Part shown: positions 47,001 to 58,141 of the stretch, one piece after another | Layout of the letters: each line of letters begins with the position of its first letter | Numbering within the stretch: the first letter of the stretch is position 1 | NCBI GenBank assembly: GCA_037447655.1 | Contig: JBBHKE010000940.1 | Span: forward strand, 1-64,000 | Length of the DNA stretch: 64,000 bases | Reading direction: 5' to 3' | Origin: Zygnema cylindricum | Lineage: Eukaryota; Streptophyta; Zygnematophyceae; Zygnematales; Zygnemataceae | The notes under the pieces: generated by a model | What the model saw: only the letters and a program-made list of their open reading frames with translations | Told to the model about the DNA's origin: nothing | Databases searched by the model: none | Position numbers and translations under genes: made by a program

Positions 47001-47494
47001 AAGAAGCTCTTGTCATCGAGGCCGCCGATAAGGAATCTGCATTCAATGGAGGAGCAAACAAGTCCTATATCAAGGAGAATCAGATAATGGTGAAGAAAGG
47101 ACGAAAAACAAGAAAATAATTCGTAAGTGAAAATTACTTTACCGTATTTTCAAGCATCTTGCCACATGATACTGAAAGCGGAAAAGAATGTAAAAGTCAG
47201 CAACAGTGGGAGACGAAAAGGGGAGGATGGGGGCGAGGTGGATGTGTTTAAATGTATGTATTTTTTAGGTGTGAATATCGGAAAAATAAGAGGAAGTTAG
47301 CAGATGCAGCATGCTTCTTGCTCTAATCTCCAGTCCCCATACTTGGTGCAGTCTTTGAAGACTTGAGAGAGAGCTAAAGCCATGGGTGTCGCTAGAGCCA
47401 TGGGTGTCGCTAGAGCCATGGGTGCCTATACTGTCCAAGGAGACAAAGAAAGGAAGCCGGAACTCACCAGAGAGGAGCAGAGATTTCGAGGAAA

Positions 47495-47884
47495 GTGATT
47501 CCGAGAAAAGTGGGAGAAGCCTCAAAGAAGTTCTCCACTTCTCGTCCCTTACAACCGGTCGAAGGAAAATCTGGTCAAGTAAGTGAAAGATTAATCAACT
47601 TGATAGAAAAGGAACCAAAGTTGAAAATGTGGGAGACCAAATTTTTCAAAGAAGCATTGATGACCGAAATTGAGAAATTAGACAAGAGGGGATTAATAGG
47701 GAAAGATTCAAAGGAATTTTCATCTTACCTTTTTGTGACCAAGGTTCTTCCAAAACCGGCATTTCTAAAGGCTCCAGATTCAGCCAAAGTTCAAAGTTCA
47801 GTCTGCCACGATTTCGAGACCTCAATTTATAAGACCTCAATAGAAGCTACAGAAAAAAAAAGGAAGATAGTTCTCCTAAACTGA
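47495..47884 (+). CDS. Hypothetical 129-aa ORF in the duplicated unit, copy 2
   Basis: The longer version of 39008-39319. Lys/Glu-rich with a possible amphipathic helix around residues 40-65. The family is unknown. Confidence 0.22.
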   Translation: MIPRKVGEASKKFSTSRPLQPVEGKSGQVSERLINLIEKEPKLKMWETKFFKEALMTEIEKLDKRGLIGKDSKEFSSYLFVTKVLPKPAFLKAPDSAKVQSSVCHDFETSIYKTSIEATEKKRKIVLLN

Positions 47885-48976
47885 GAGTTGCCAAAGAAAG
47901 GCTTAGAGGGGATTCAAATAGATGCAATCATACAAGGGTTGAGGGAAGGAAAAAATTCTCACCTCACCGAATTCAGAAGAAGGAGAAACATCAAAGAGAG
48001 CCGCGGGTTAGAAAGTCCCAGGCAAGATTAACAGCAGAAGACATGGCTGATCGGAAAGAAGAGTTAGCTCGAGACGCCATAGTTGTAGAGGAAACCCTAA
48101 GTCTTAGTCTCCAAGAAGACGTGGTAACCTATAGCAGTCTGAATGGAAGAGATGAGGACTTAGACGAAACCCTTAGTGAAACCCTAAAGAAGACAAGTTT
48201 CAGACAGAAAATTCCAAAGGACAGAATGAACCGTTTAAGAAAGTACTAACAGTTTTATGTTTGTAAGAACTAAGACGTACAGGATGTACCTTTGAGGACG
48301 TGCGACGAAGGCGCGAAATTCCTTTGGAGTCGTACCTTGGGAGTTGTCAAAGTTTAATCGCCGCCGCGAACGAAACAATTGAACGGACGAAATTCACCAA
48401 GTTGCTCGAACGACAACTTGAAATTTTTGCGACGAAACACACGGTACCGATTGGATGTCAGACGAACGAAATCCATGGTCGAAGTGAAACGAAACACTAT
48501 TCTCCTCGTACAACGAGGATAAAGGACAAGTCATGGGGTTCCACATTTAATAATTTTTCGCCTCTCTCTTTCTCTGTCGTAAAGGAAGTATCGCTGTCAA
48601 GATTCGCCCTTGTGATCTCCTGCACCGATCTTTCCAAAAGAGTTGCACTTTCTATGGACCATCTCTTCCTCTCTTCCTCTCTCTCTCTTTCTATCTCCTT
48701 TTCTCTCTCCCCTCTCTCTGTTTCTCTCCCTCTCTCTCTCTTATCATTATTATACGCAAGAACAATAATCACAATACAAAAAAGAACAGAAAATGATACA
48801 AACTATCATTACAAATCAATAACAATAAATTAATGATACAATAATTAAGATCACACATATAAATGTATACAGAAAAACATTATGTTAGCAAACCATTTCA
48901 TCTTTCCTTCGTTTCATCGGAGGGCAAGAAATACGATTTATTTCATAACAAAAAAAGCACGGAAAGCCAGGAAAGT

Positions 48977-49825
48977 GCTTGTAAACTAAGTATTTGTGCG
49001 AAAAGGAAACCTACCAGCTTAAAACGCTACAGTACTTTGTCAATATAAGTGCCGTTTTTCCAAGGTTGAAAAAAAATGGACCAAGTTTCTAGAGAAAAAT
49101 AACATTCTTGTGGTTTGTTTGGAGCTGAGCTTCAGTCTCATTGTCTCAAAGACTTGTGATGTGACTTGCAAATCCATGGATCCTCGGCTTCGGATACTTT
49201 CAGTAAAGACGACGAAAGAGACTTGAAGCTCATTTTTGTTTTTTTAGTTAGTTTTTATCACGTCACAATGTTGAATTGGACAATAGCTTTCTCAGACACA
49301 TGTGAATTAGTCATACGAGAATTCAGAATTCGGATTCTCTTGTTTTTACTGTAAAATATTCGAAGTTTATTTGAGGTTACTGCCCGGAATTTCTTCAGAA
49401 TCGGAAAAGTATGGCTTCAGAAAGATAGAGTGGGAGGGAGAGAGAGAGTGAGGAGAAAGAGAGAGAGGGAGAGAACGCGAGAGATCCGCAGACCAACTTG
49501 CATCTTCTTCTGGAATAGTGAAATCCAGTTCAGTCACAAAATCAGTCGCAAGCAATTTTAGTTTCAATTTCAGTTCAGTTTCTGGCACTATTTTTCCATA
49601 AATACTCAACAGCATATGAAAAAAATAGCCAGCTAGTCTCCTCAGCTGCTGCTGGAATCTCCCTTGTATCCGAACTCTCGGAAGTTTTGACTTCGATTTA
49701 AAAAAAATAATAATAATAAACCTGGAACATCAGAATGTTATGTGTTTACTGAACATCTTTGTGAATTTCTGCAACTTGCTACTTTCTTGTGCATAATTTG
49801 AATCATTCTTTATATTGAACTTGTG
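48977..49825. repeat. F-box cassette 3' flank block, copy R4
   Basis: Twin of R3 and part of copy 2. It leads, after two transposon insertions, into the 3' flank of F-box copy D. Confidence 0.85.
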
Positions 49826-50109
49826 TCGTTCGACGCCTTTACTTATGTAATATAATGCCAAGTATTAGAGAAAAATCTACATGAGATTATGCACAACCAA
49901 CGCTTATTAGTGACGTCGTTTGAGACCATTGTGCCAATAACAATCAATAGACTTCAAAACATACCCACCTTGCTTCAACTTTTCACAACGAGGCTTCTCT
50001 GCTAACTCGATAATTGGACGGCTAACATTAACCGGAAAATTATAAGAGCAGTGGGTTGTGACATATTGATATGTTTTATACCACAAGTCTACAAATCTGT
50101 TTACGATTA

Positions 50110-50936
50110 GGGTGCGTCTCTGTGTGCAAGTAAGGGTTTTTTTTCTGTCGTTTTCTTGTAAAACTTAGAGCCGTACTGCGTAAGTTTCAACCGTACAATA
50201 AAATAGAAAAAAAGAGAAGTACATTTTGCGTCATCATCGAATTTAAAATGTACTACATGTTGTCGTCTTGTGTTTTTCGACCCACTTCGACGACAAAAAA
50301 CGTCATCTTCAACCTTATCTTTAAAATACAGGGTGTTTTTCGACCCACTTCGACGACAAAAAACGTCATCTTCAACCTTATCTTTAAAATACAGGGCTGA
50401 TGTGTTTTAAAATTAGGGATTTTCTATAAACAAACAGGAACACGTATTCGCACGTGTAAATTTTTGTTCAAAAACTTCAAACGAATTCAAGCGACGTGGA
50501 AGTGTACAGGATTCGCTATGTTTTGTAGACAAAAGAGAAGTACACAGTTTGTTTTGTTTTGTCCGTTTCCATCCGGTACGGATTTTTTTTTTACAGGGGT
50601 CTCAATGTTCCTATGCCATTTCACGTCGAGTCGACAATAGACGCAAAGGCAAAACGCGTCTTCTTCAACCGTGAAACGGCACAGGCTGGAGGGCGGTAGG
50701 TCTACAATGTCACGAAAAGTCACGCGACGTCATAAGCAGTTACGAAAAATAACGTGCGTCATCATAGATTGTAGACGTTGACAGCCGTCACGGGCTTTGT
50801 CGACGTATATAATCGTCACGCCCTTAAGTGACAATTTCGTTTGGTACACATAGGGACACCCGAAATCCGGGTCCGCCGCATCAGCGCTAAAAAACAAAAA
50901 AAAATCTCTATGTTTGAAGTACATAGAGACGCACCC
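50110..50936. mobile_element. Harbinger-like non-autonomous element, copy 2, TSD TTA
   Basis: Same ends as copy 1 (GGGTGCGTCTCT / AGAGACGCACCC), flanked by TTA at 50107-50109 and 50937-50939. The F-box A cassette supplies an empty site: around 21108 it reads GTTTAGGCTTGGTCACTA, matching GTTTACGATTA|GTCACTA here. A 60-bp internal duplication (GTGTTTTTCGACCCACTTCG...) lies at about 50272-50395. Confidence 0.92.
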
Positions 50937-50944
50937 TTAGTCAC

Positions 50945-51147
50945 TATACCGTGAATCGGTTTTAGCCTTATGTATGCTATATGAGCACCCCAAAATTTTG
51001 ACATTGATACCTTAAATATGATAAATTACACTATTTAAAGACGTGGACTATAATTTGCCACGTCTCCTGGACCTAAATCAGAATGAGTGACGCTAGTTTT
51101 TTCTTTACACTAATAATTTCTATACGCTAATAACGATTCAAGGTGTA
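50945..51147. mobile_element. MITE family 2 copy, TSD TA
   Basis: Ends TATACCGTGAATCGG and ACGATTCAAGGTGTA. The body contains GGTGCTCATATAG-type and ACGTGGACTATAATTTGCCACGT text shared with 54527-54700 and 60027-60229. The F-box A flank reads GTCACTATTATTATT without the insert (about 21117-21131), proving insertion at a TA. The right tip is repeated once more with period 66 bp, ending near 51213. Confidence 0.93.
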
Positions 51148-51213
51148 TTATTGTTCTTATTATTGTTTCTTTACACTAATAATTTCTATACGCTAATAAC
51201 GATTCAAGGTGTA

Positions 51214-51846
51214 CTATTCTTCTTATTATTATTATTCAATACTTTAAATTCTTAACCTAACAAGTATTATTATTATTATTATTGTTATTATTTTATTCTT
51301 CGAATTCTTGATCCAAAATGCTTGCACTTTGGATGTGAGTTTATAACAAAGCAAAGCTACAAATTAACGAGTGTCAGGTTGCAAATTCGTCACCTATAAA
51401 GAGGACGAATAAATATGAAATAAAACAAACTGCCAACAAATTCAGCATAGAGAAATAAACATCTTAACATGTCAAAGTTCACTTTGTCACACCACTGAGA
51501 GTTGTATTGAGTATTGCATCTCACCATAGAACACATTCAATCAGTATATTGACCAAGTGGAATATAACATAACCGCTAATCACACTATATGATGCAAACT
51601 AATTTCACCACCAACCAAGTGGAATATAACATAACCGCTAATCACACTATATGATGCAAACTAATTTCACCACCAATGTTCCACGAAACCATGTCTACTG
51701 GAGTTTTCTGCAATATAAATTGCAAGCTCCCACGAGATATCTCATCCAATTTCTTAATGTTTTACTCACCACGATAAGTTTCATTCAAATTCAGACCCCT
51801 AAAACTCAAGAAAAACTGTAAGTACTAACTCTTCTCTAACAAAAAA
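51214..51846. other. 3' flank of F-box copy D
   Basis: (ATT)n at about 51265-51290, then sequence colinear with 21150-21559 and 28600-28999. A 62-bp tandem duplication (CCAACCAAGTGGAATATAACATAACCGC...) lies at about 51553-51676. Confidence 0.7.
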
Positions 51847-53141
51847 CTACGAACCCGATATAAAAAAAGCAAAATCGAATCTCATGGATGACTGAAAATA
51901 ACATTCGGAAACAACTTTTTCAATCTCCTGATATTTGCTAAAAACCAGACAAGTACTGTGCATCAATTGTGCATCAATTGTTGTGTTGGAGAAGCAAAAA
52001 GACACTTCTTGTAGAGAAGGACAAGATGAGAGCCACTCGTGCAACTCCAAATATTGTTCACTCAAACGCCTCCGACGATTTTCCAGCAATGTTGGTTCCC
52101 TGGTTATATGATCTAAAATTATCCACTCTTCATCGAGATATTCCACCGTCAACGCTGTTAAACGTGGAAGATTGAATGTATTTTTGATACTTATGACTTT
52201 CTCTTTGATCTGAGGTAAAAGCTTCATTGAGCCAACAACCAGAGTCTCAAGAGTGTTTACGCTTTTTTGAAACAAGGTGTAAATAAGATCACCAGTATCG
52301 GTATTTTTAACAGTCAAGTGCGAGATTCCTTTGAAATCTGTCGGGAGCTCCAAGTGAAGATCTTCTCGAATGTTTGATACTTGTTCAATAGAAAGAATTT
52401 TCAAGCAGTCGGTGGATTTTATGGTTAACTCTCTTTTGGGTAGGCCACAGAGCTCAAGTGAAATTAGTTTCGAACAGTCGACAAGAACTGAAGGACGCAT
52501 AGCTCTTCTATAAAAAAGCGATTTCAAATTTTGATGTTGCAACGTTACATTTATTTTAGGCAGTTTCTTAGCAAAATTTATGCCAAGATCTAAACGTTCA
52601 AGATTAGGAAACATCTCTAACAAAATAACAAATCCTCAACTTCCATGTACAGGTGCAAGGGCCTTATTACTAAGCGCTTGACACTTGGCAACGACCAGTT
52701 TTGTGGCTGGTAAACCGGGGAATCCAAGATAATTGATTCAATTATTAAGGTTTCAAGACGAGGAAACAACGAAACGGCTTCTATATGCCACAGATAACCG
52801 CTGCCAAAAGACAAGTGACTTAATGATCGTACAATCACTTTTGACCATGGCACTATAACACTTGCATTAAAACTACCATCGACAAAAATCTCCTCTAAGT
52901 AAGGTGTCATCTCCACAATCTTCTTGTACTTATATTCCCAACACATTGGAAGACAAAGGCGAGTAACTTGTCCTATTCCGGCCTGAAAAGTTTTGCTGAC
53001 TAGATAATAATTGACTTGCTCGAAACCACCGATTTTTTGAGTGGCCAAAGTGAAAATCTTCGCGAGAACCTCAACAGGAAAAGACAAAATAGAAGTGACG
53101 TGTGATTCCATGTTCACGGCGGCCTTGCTGCAAGACGCCAT
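51847..53141 (-). pseudogene. F-box/LRR copy D, two frameshifts
   Basis: The start at 53141 gives MASCSKAAVNMESHVTSILSF, an F-box and LRRs. The frame breaks near 52617-52630, one base short relative to copy A after EVEDL. The body continues in another frame (FPNLERLDLGINFAKKLP...) until an 11-bp tandem duplication TGCATCAATTG (about 51957-51980) shifts it again, giving a novel tail. In coding sequence and in its upstream insertion it groups with copy A. Confidence 0.93.
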
Positions 53142-53250
53142 GGAATAGGCAGAATCGTCGTGAGAGAGACGATGGCGTTTCGCTTCAAAATTGAATATTG
53201 GACGCAACCAATACTTATGATATGCTGCAACCCTAATTGTGAAACCCTAA

Positions 53251-54400
53251 GCATGAGATTCTATTACAGGGAAAGTGGGTTTGTTTACTGAACGCCGTAC
53301 GTTTTTGTACAGATTCGTACCATTTAATTTATTTCGTTAGAGGAAACATGTTTTTCCGAATAGATGTCTAAAGGTGGTGTTCCATCAGGCGAAAAGTGGG
53401 GTAGTTTACAAAAATCTGCGACCCTCCGTACCAAATCCTACCGTCTATTTTGTTTTTATACGAAAAACAACATTACATAGAATCTTGTCGATACTCTCCA
53501 AAGGTCTTGGAGGTAATAATGGCCGTCGGATGTTCATCCACGAGGAGTTCGTTTCATTTTTTTTTGTAACTAACAACCCACCTCGAGAAGGTGGGTTGGC
53601 AAAACAGAAAAAATAAATCATGACACGCAGGATGATTAGGCTACTTGTCATGATGGAAAACCAACGAAAAATCTTAAGATTTGCACATGAGGAGCGCATT
53701 CCAAAATACAACCGAAATTAAAAACGAAATTTCGTAACATTCCCTCGTCACGCTATTTTTGGTAACTTATGTTCGTCACACTATTTCTCTCAAAGGACTT
53801 TCGTTATGTTTGAAAACTGAAACCCTAAAAAACGAGCTGGCGTACAAACAGGCGTCCGCAAAAAGTCAAAAAAAATTGTCGTATAATTACTTCGTACGCA
53901 GGTACATGGTACGCAAGTCAAGATTTGAAGTTAAGTTTGTCGGTGCTACAAATCTGAAAGATATTCAATATCGGATGGTGGCTTGCGTGGGGCTCGTCAA
54001 TTTAGAACACGTGGCTTACAGACTCTATATGATGGAACATTAATTCAATCGACCCGGTCTGTAGAGTTTGCCGTACAATTATAGAAACTAATGATGGAAC
54101 TTCACCCTAAGATGCTCCAATTTTTTAAGCGTAATTCCTGACTGTTGATGTTTCACATTTTTAGATCAGCGAAGCAATCGCGCAAATAGTCTAGTGTGTA
54201 GAAACTCACTTCGCGAGGCGAGTCTCTTCACAAGGTCGTGTACCATTGGTACCCGTGAAAAAGCAAAAAAATTATCCACCTCGAACACAAGCTTACACGT
54301 TATACAGACGATGTGCCTTTTGCCACGCTGGATACATGTAGTCAACCAAAAGTATCCTTGCACGCTCCGTCTGACATCCACCGAAATTCAAAGTTTGAGA
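53251..54400. mobile_element. Harbinger-like element upstream of copy D, itself interrupted
   Basis: It starts GCATGAGATTCTATTACAGG after CCCTAA at the position corresponding to the copy A insertion (22965). It continues through CGCCGTACGTTTTTGTACA and, after the nested element, GATGCTCCAATTTTTTAAGCG to the CTCCGTCTGACATCCACCGAA region. The weaker hairpin ACTCACTTCGCGAGGCGAGT lies at about 54205-54225. The right end is not defined. Confidence 0.75.
53372..54107. mobile_element. Harbinger-like element nested in another, TSD TAA
   Basis: Ends AGGTGGTGTTCCATCAGG and GATGGAACTTCACCC are inverted repeats. TAA flanks both sides (53369-53371 and 54108-54110). The uninterrupted relative at 23081-23092 reads GATGTTAGGATGCTCC and gives the empty site. 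A 10-bp perfect stem CAACCCACCT/AGGTGGGTTG with a CGAGA loop is at 53574-53598. No transposase. Confidence 0.9.
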
Positions 54401-54526
54401 CACGTGGTGCGGGGAAGGGAAGTGAAGGGGAGACAAAGAAAAATATCCGTACAGTAACGTGTACAATTTTGTCAAAAACTACATTTGTGTGGATAATCAC
54501 GGGGATGATTGGCCAGTACGCCTTGA

Positions 54527-54700
54527 ATCTTTATTATCGTATAGAAATTATTAGTGTAAAGAAAAAATTAGCGTCATTCATTCTATTTTAGTGCAAGAGA
54601 CATGGCAAATTATGGTCCACGTCCTTAAACAGTGTAATTTATTATATTTAAGATATCAATGTCAATAGCGTACATAAAGCTAATAACAATTTATTGTGTA
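54527..54700. mobile_element. MITE family 2 copy
   Basis: Starts TACGCCTTGAATCT and ends TTATTGTGTA. It is colinear with 60027-60229 (ATTATGGTCCACGTCCTTAA) but lacks the stretch with TTTTGGGGTGCCGATA, so it is an internally deleted copy. Confidence 0.85.
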
Positions 54701-55279
54701 ATGTACAGTACTTGCCAATACCATATGTGGTTAACAATCCAAAACTGTACGATTTCCTATATTTAGTACATTTGTTTGTACTATTACAGGAATTATGGGC
54801 TAGTAATGTTATGTATTGCCGAATACTATGTAATATTTATACCATATATACCATATGGGGTTAATGACCGAAAACTATACAATATCATAAAGAAAGTACA
54901 TTCGTGTGTATTAGCAAGGGGACTATTGGTTAGTATTGCCAAATACTATTTATGTTCGTTCGCCTGGTACAGTTTTTGACAACATGAGTCGAATGTAGAA
55001 AACCCTAATGCTGCTGTAACCCTAATTCCATGAGTTAATTTTGGAACCTTAATTGCAAAAACTTCAATGTGAAACTTTAATTCCGAAACCCTAATTACAA
55101 CCCTAATTCTGAATTCTCCATAAAGCCAAAAAACAAAAAGACAAATACTTTGACAAATATATTTATGAGATTCGCTTCCTGCTGTGAGATGTAAAACTGA
55201 CATATGCTCTTTTTTTATCACTCGTTTATTATTCTCATTGTTTATTATTAATGCCAGCCTATTTAGAGTGGCCTCACCA

Positions 55280-55830
55280 GAGAATTTTCTCTTTTTCTCT
55301 TTTTCTCTATTTCTCTAACCTCTTTCTCTCTTCCCCTCTCTCCCTATCCCTCCCTGTTTTTGTCACTCACGTCGCCAGAAGACTATTTTTTTTCCCTCCT
55401 CTCACTCTCTCTCTCCAACCTCTCCCTTTCCTCTCTCCTATTTCTTCTCATTCCTCCCATTTTTTCTTTTTCTTTTTCTCTATCCGTTTTTTTTTTAACT
55501 TGTCTGTTTCCTTGCGTTTATTCTACCCTTCTCCCCTTTCCTCTCTTTCTCTTTCTCTCTTTATTGTTATCTCTCCTCCACTTTCCTCTTCCTCAAGAAG
55601 GAAAGAAGCAGGAATGTCAGTATGATTGTGGATCTTTTTATTTCTCATGATTGTAAACCCATTTGATTAAAATATCGTTAACTTTTTTTTATATTATCCT
55701 TTACTTTCACTAATACTATCATTTACTTTTCTCTGATAATCATACATTCATTTACTCTGACTTTGAAAATCCTTGTCTTTCACGGAAGCTACTCTCTCCC
55801 TCTCTCTCTCTTCTTCCTCTTTTTTCCCTC
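55280..55830. repeat. CT-rich tract of the F-box D cassette
   Basis: Colinear with 24320-24830 of cassette A, including the AAGAAGGAAAGAAGCA spacer. It ends abruptly where an LTR-like sequence starts at 55838. Confidence 0.88.
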
Positions 55831-55837
55831 TCTCGCT

Positions 55838-56990
55838 TGTTGATTTTGGACGATCTCGGCCGATATTATGAACGGAAATCGGATTGCCGATATTGTACGG
55901 ACGACAAGATCGAATCGTACGGAATTGAGTGACGATTCCACGGCATACACTAGCGGAAATACTGACGCATTTTTGGGCGCGTCCACTAACGGCTGAGATT
56001 GCATATTTTGGCATGATGCGATTGTACCACACGAGTGCACATTCATCATTGGATAGGATTGCACACATGTACAAATAGAGATCATTGCATAAGTAGGGAT
56101 TCATCTCTCTCACACATCACAGGATTCCAATTCGTTTAGGCAATGGTGTTTTACATTATTTAGCAAGCACATTGTACAGAGAGATCACTGATCAGAAAGA
56201 TCACAAAGATTAGTCGAATAGTCATAAGAGGAGAATCCAACTTATTTAGATAGGGAAATGTCCAAGAGACAATTGTAATTTCTACCTTTTATAATTATAT
56301 CCAAAGCTGTTTAAACCTGCCTGCTCTATTGTCTACATCTATTTCCACTCCCATCTCTAAACCCTTTGTGAGCCACATAACGACATTACTTCCTAGTGTA
56401 TATTTTAGGCTTATCTACCCTAACCCTCGGCCAGGGGCTAGGGTGAGCGCCTAAAAACAATAGGTTACGGGCCCACTTTGAGTGGTGCCCCGTGTGTCTT
56501 CAAAAGGTCCGTAGAATAGAGGAGTCGAGTGGAGGCGAATCCGAGCAGTGAGTCCACAACGATGTCACCATCGACAGAAGATGCAAAGGCAGCAAACAAA
56601 GAGGGATCAGAGTGGTTTTCATCGGAAACCAAGCCCGCAGGCAAAAGACCAAACACTCTGTCTAGGGAAGGATCATGAGAGACCATGTCAAAGATGCGAC
56701 AAGGTCAAGGGGGATAAAGGAGATATGATGGACAACAACAAAAAGCCTAAGAAGTGCGAAGGACGACCACAACTCAGTCACAAGCACAGAGGAGCAGATC
56801 ACACTTACATGGTCTAAGTGGACCGAGCAAACCATGAATATCCTTCAAACATCCTATCAAGATGGAACATCCATCAAAGAATACATTATCCAGTGTTGTT
56901 TATTTGACATCAAAAACGAGAAGCTAATAAAGGAAAGACTCTAATAGCGATGAAAGGGATACAATGCGCAACGCTAGACGATTTAGCGAA
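55838..56990 (+). mobile_element. LTR-retroelement remnant (LTR and short leader)
   Basis: It starts TGTTGATTTTGGACGATCTCGG, like the LTR at 35260. A candidate LTR end at AAAACA (56459) is followed by GGTTACGGGCCCAC (56463-56476), the same primer-site candidate as at 34836 and 35876. The following 500 bp hold fragmented frames (for example SIKEYIIQCCLFDIKNEKLIKERL, split by the reader limit as two parts) with no enzyme domain. A second LTR is absent. Confidence 0.6.
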
Positions 56991-57071
56991 ATTTCAAGCG
57001 TTAAACGATTTCTTATGTTAATTACACAAAAGTTATTTCCAGTTTTCCTTAAGGATATGATACGAAGATTG

Positions 57072-57300
57072 CAGTACACCGCCAATTGTTATTAGTGTGT
57101 AAGCTTTTTTAGCGTATACGAATAATTAGCGTGGTTTACGCTAATTGGGAATTTGGAAATTTTCGAAGAAATCGTCTATTCTAATTGAGAATTAAGGTTT
57201 TTTTTTTTAAATAGTGTGGATAATTCTATTTGAGAATAAATAAGTAAAAAGCGGGACGGAATTAGCGTACACAACGCTATTAACGATTGGCGATGTACTG
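57072..57300. mobile_element. MITE family 3 copy
   Basis: Ends CAGTACACCGCCAATTGTTATTAG and CTATTAACGATTGGCGATGTACTG are long inverted repeats, and the subterminal CGCTAATT motif is repeated. The tip overlaps in wording with families 1 and 2 (TACACCG), suggesting one transposase source. Confidence 0.9.
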
Positions 57301-57760
57301 TACATTACATAATCACCGTACAGAGATCCTGTGTACGAAACTGCATAATCACTGTACAAAAGATCCTGTGTACAAAACTGCAGTTGTGTATGCGTGACGT
57401 CCCAATTGGCACCATCTCATAGGATAACGGAAAAGCGATCTTGTGTTATCTCTCGTCCGTACGGTTCATGAGGTTGGCATCCTTTGGATTCTCGAGATGC
57501 GGCCACGCTTTGTGGCCTCATCCTAAAATCAAAAATTCGAGGGTTCAAAGTCGTCTGTTCTGCCTTCGTGGCTTGACAAGCTGCGATCAGACTCTGCTGA
57601 CATGTCGCCTTGACTCCTCTTGACATTCGCGTCGAGCTCTAGTATTGATCCGCACTGTATGACACGCAGCAAAAACTGCTGGTGGATGTACAGGCAGCCA
57701 TTCACGTGGAAGGCAAATGACACGCGGAGCACAAAAAACGTCGTAGAAGCATCTTAAATA
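57301..57760. other. Intergenic, no gene recognised
   Basis: A tandem CATAATCACTGTACA...GATCCTGTGTAC duplication lies at 57308-57380. Short ORFs on both strands match nothing known. Confidence 0.45.
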
Positions 57761-57765
57761 TAATT

Positions 57766-57911
57766 ACACGTGTAAAGGAATTTTGTGAATGGTTGGAAGT
57801 AATGTTTTCAATCTGCCCGTTACAATTCCTGTCAAAAGCGTATCTTTTCCGAATTCAAATCACTATGGCACATGTGGAGTTGCTACACGTGCCACGTCAT
57901 TATCCTATTGG
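57766..57911 (+). promoter_or_regulatory. G-box/ABRE and CCAAT-type motifs upstream of the pyrophosphorylase gene
   Basis: ACACGTGT at 57766-57773, ACACGTGCCACGTCAT at 57885-57900 (two ACGT cores back to back), and ATTGG (inverse CCAAT) at 57907-57911. They lie about 230-375 bp upstream of the ATG at 58142. ACGT-core boxes bind plant bZIP factors; regulation of this gene by them is inference. Confidence 0.5.
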
Positions 57912-58141
57912 TCGAAACAGCTTGTAGAGTGCTTCCAATATTGCCGTGGAAACTGCAGTAGCCATTTTCAGCTGCTCCTGCAGCTTTTCCCTTTGATTTT
58001 CTTACCATACAAAGAAAAAAGGAAGGATATTGAGAGAGTAAAGTTTCTGCAGCTGTCTATTTCAAAATAACAGTTGTTTATAACACTCTGCTATTCTTAT
58101 TAGCAACTTCTTTCTGTCGTTTCCTTTCAAATCAGTAAAAA

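Larger units (their letters stand above)
44003..50936. repeat. Segmental duplication, copy 2
   Basis: Direct repeat of 35516-42463, differing by scattered substitutions and small indels. Its right side is colinear with the 3' flank of F-box copy D, so this copy sits in the ancestral F-box cassette context. Confidence 0.97.

Noticed and set aside
57480-57600. tRNA-like GGGTTCAAA segment
   Set aside because: The T-arm-like word is not accompanied by a D-arm box or a cloverleaf at the right spacing.
57789-58070. 93-codon ORF just upstream of the pyrophosphorylase gene
   Set aside because: It overlaps the promoter/5' leader, has no recognisable domain, and most likely is a chance frame.
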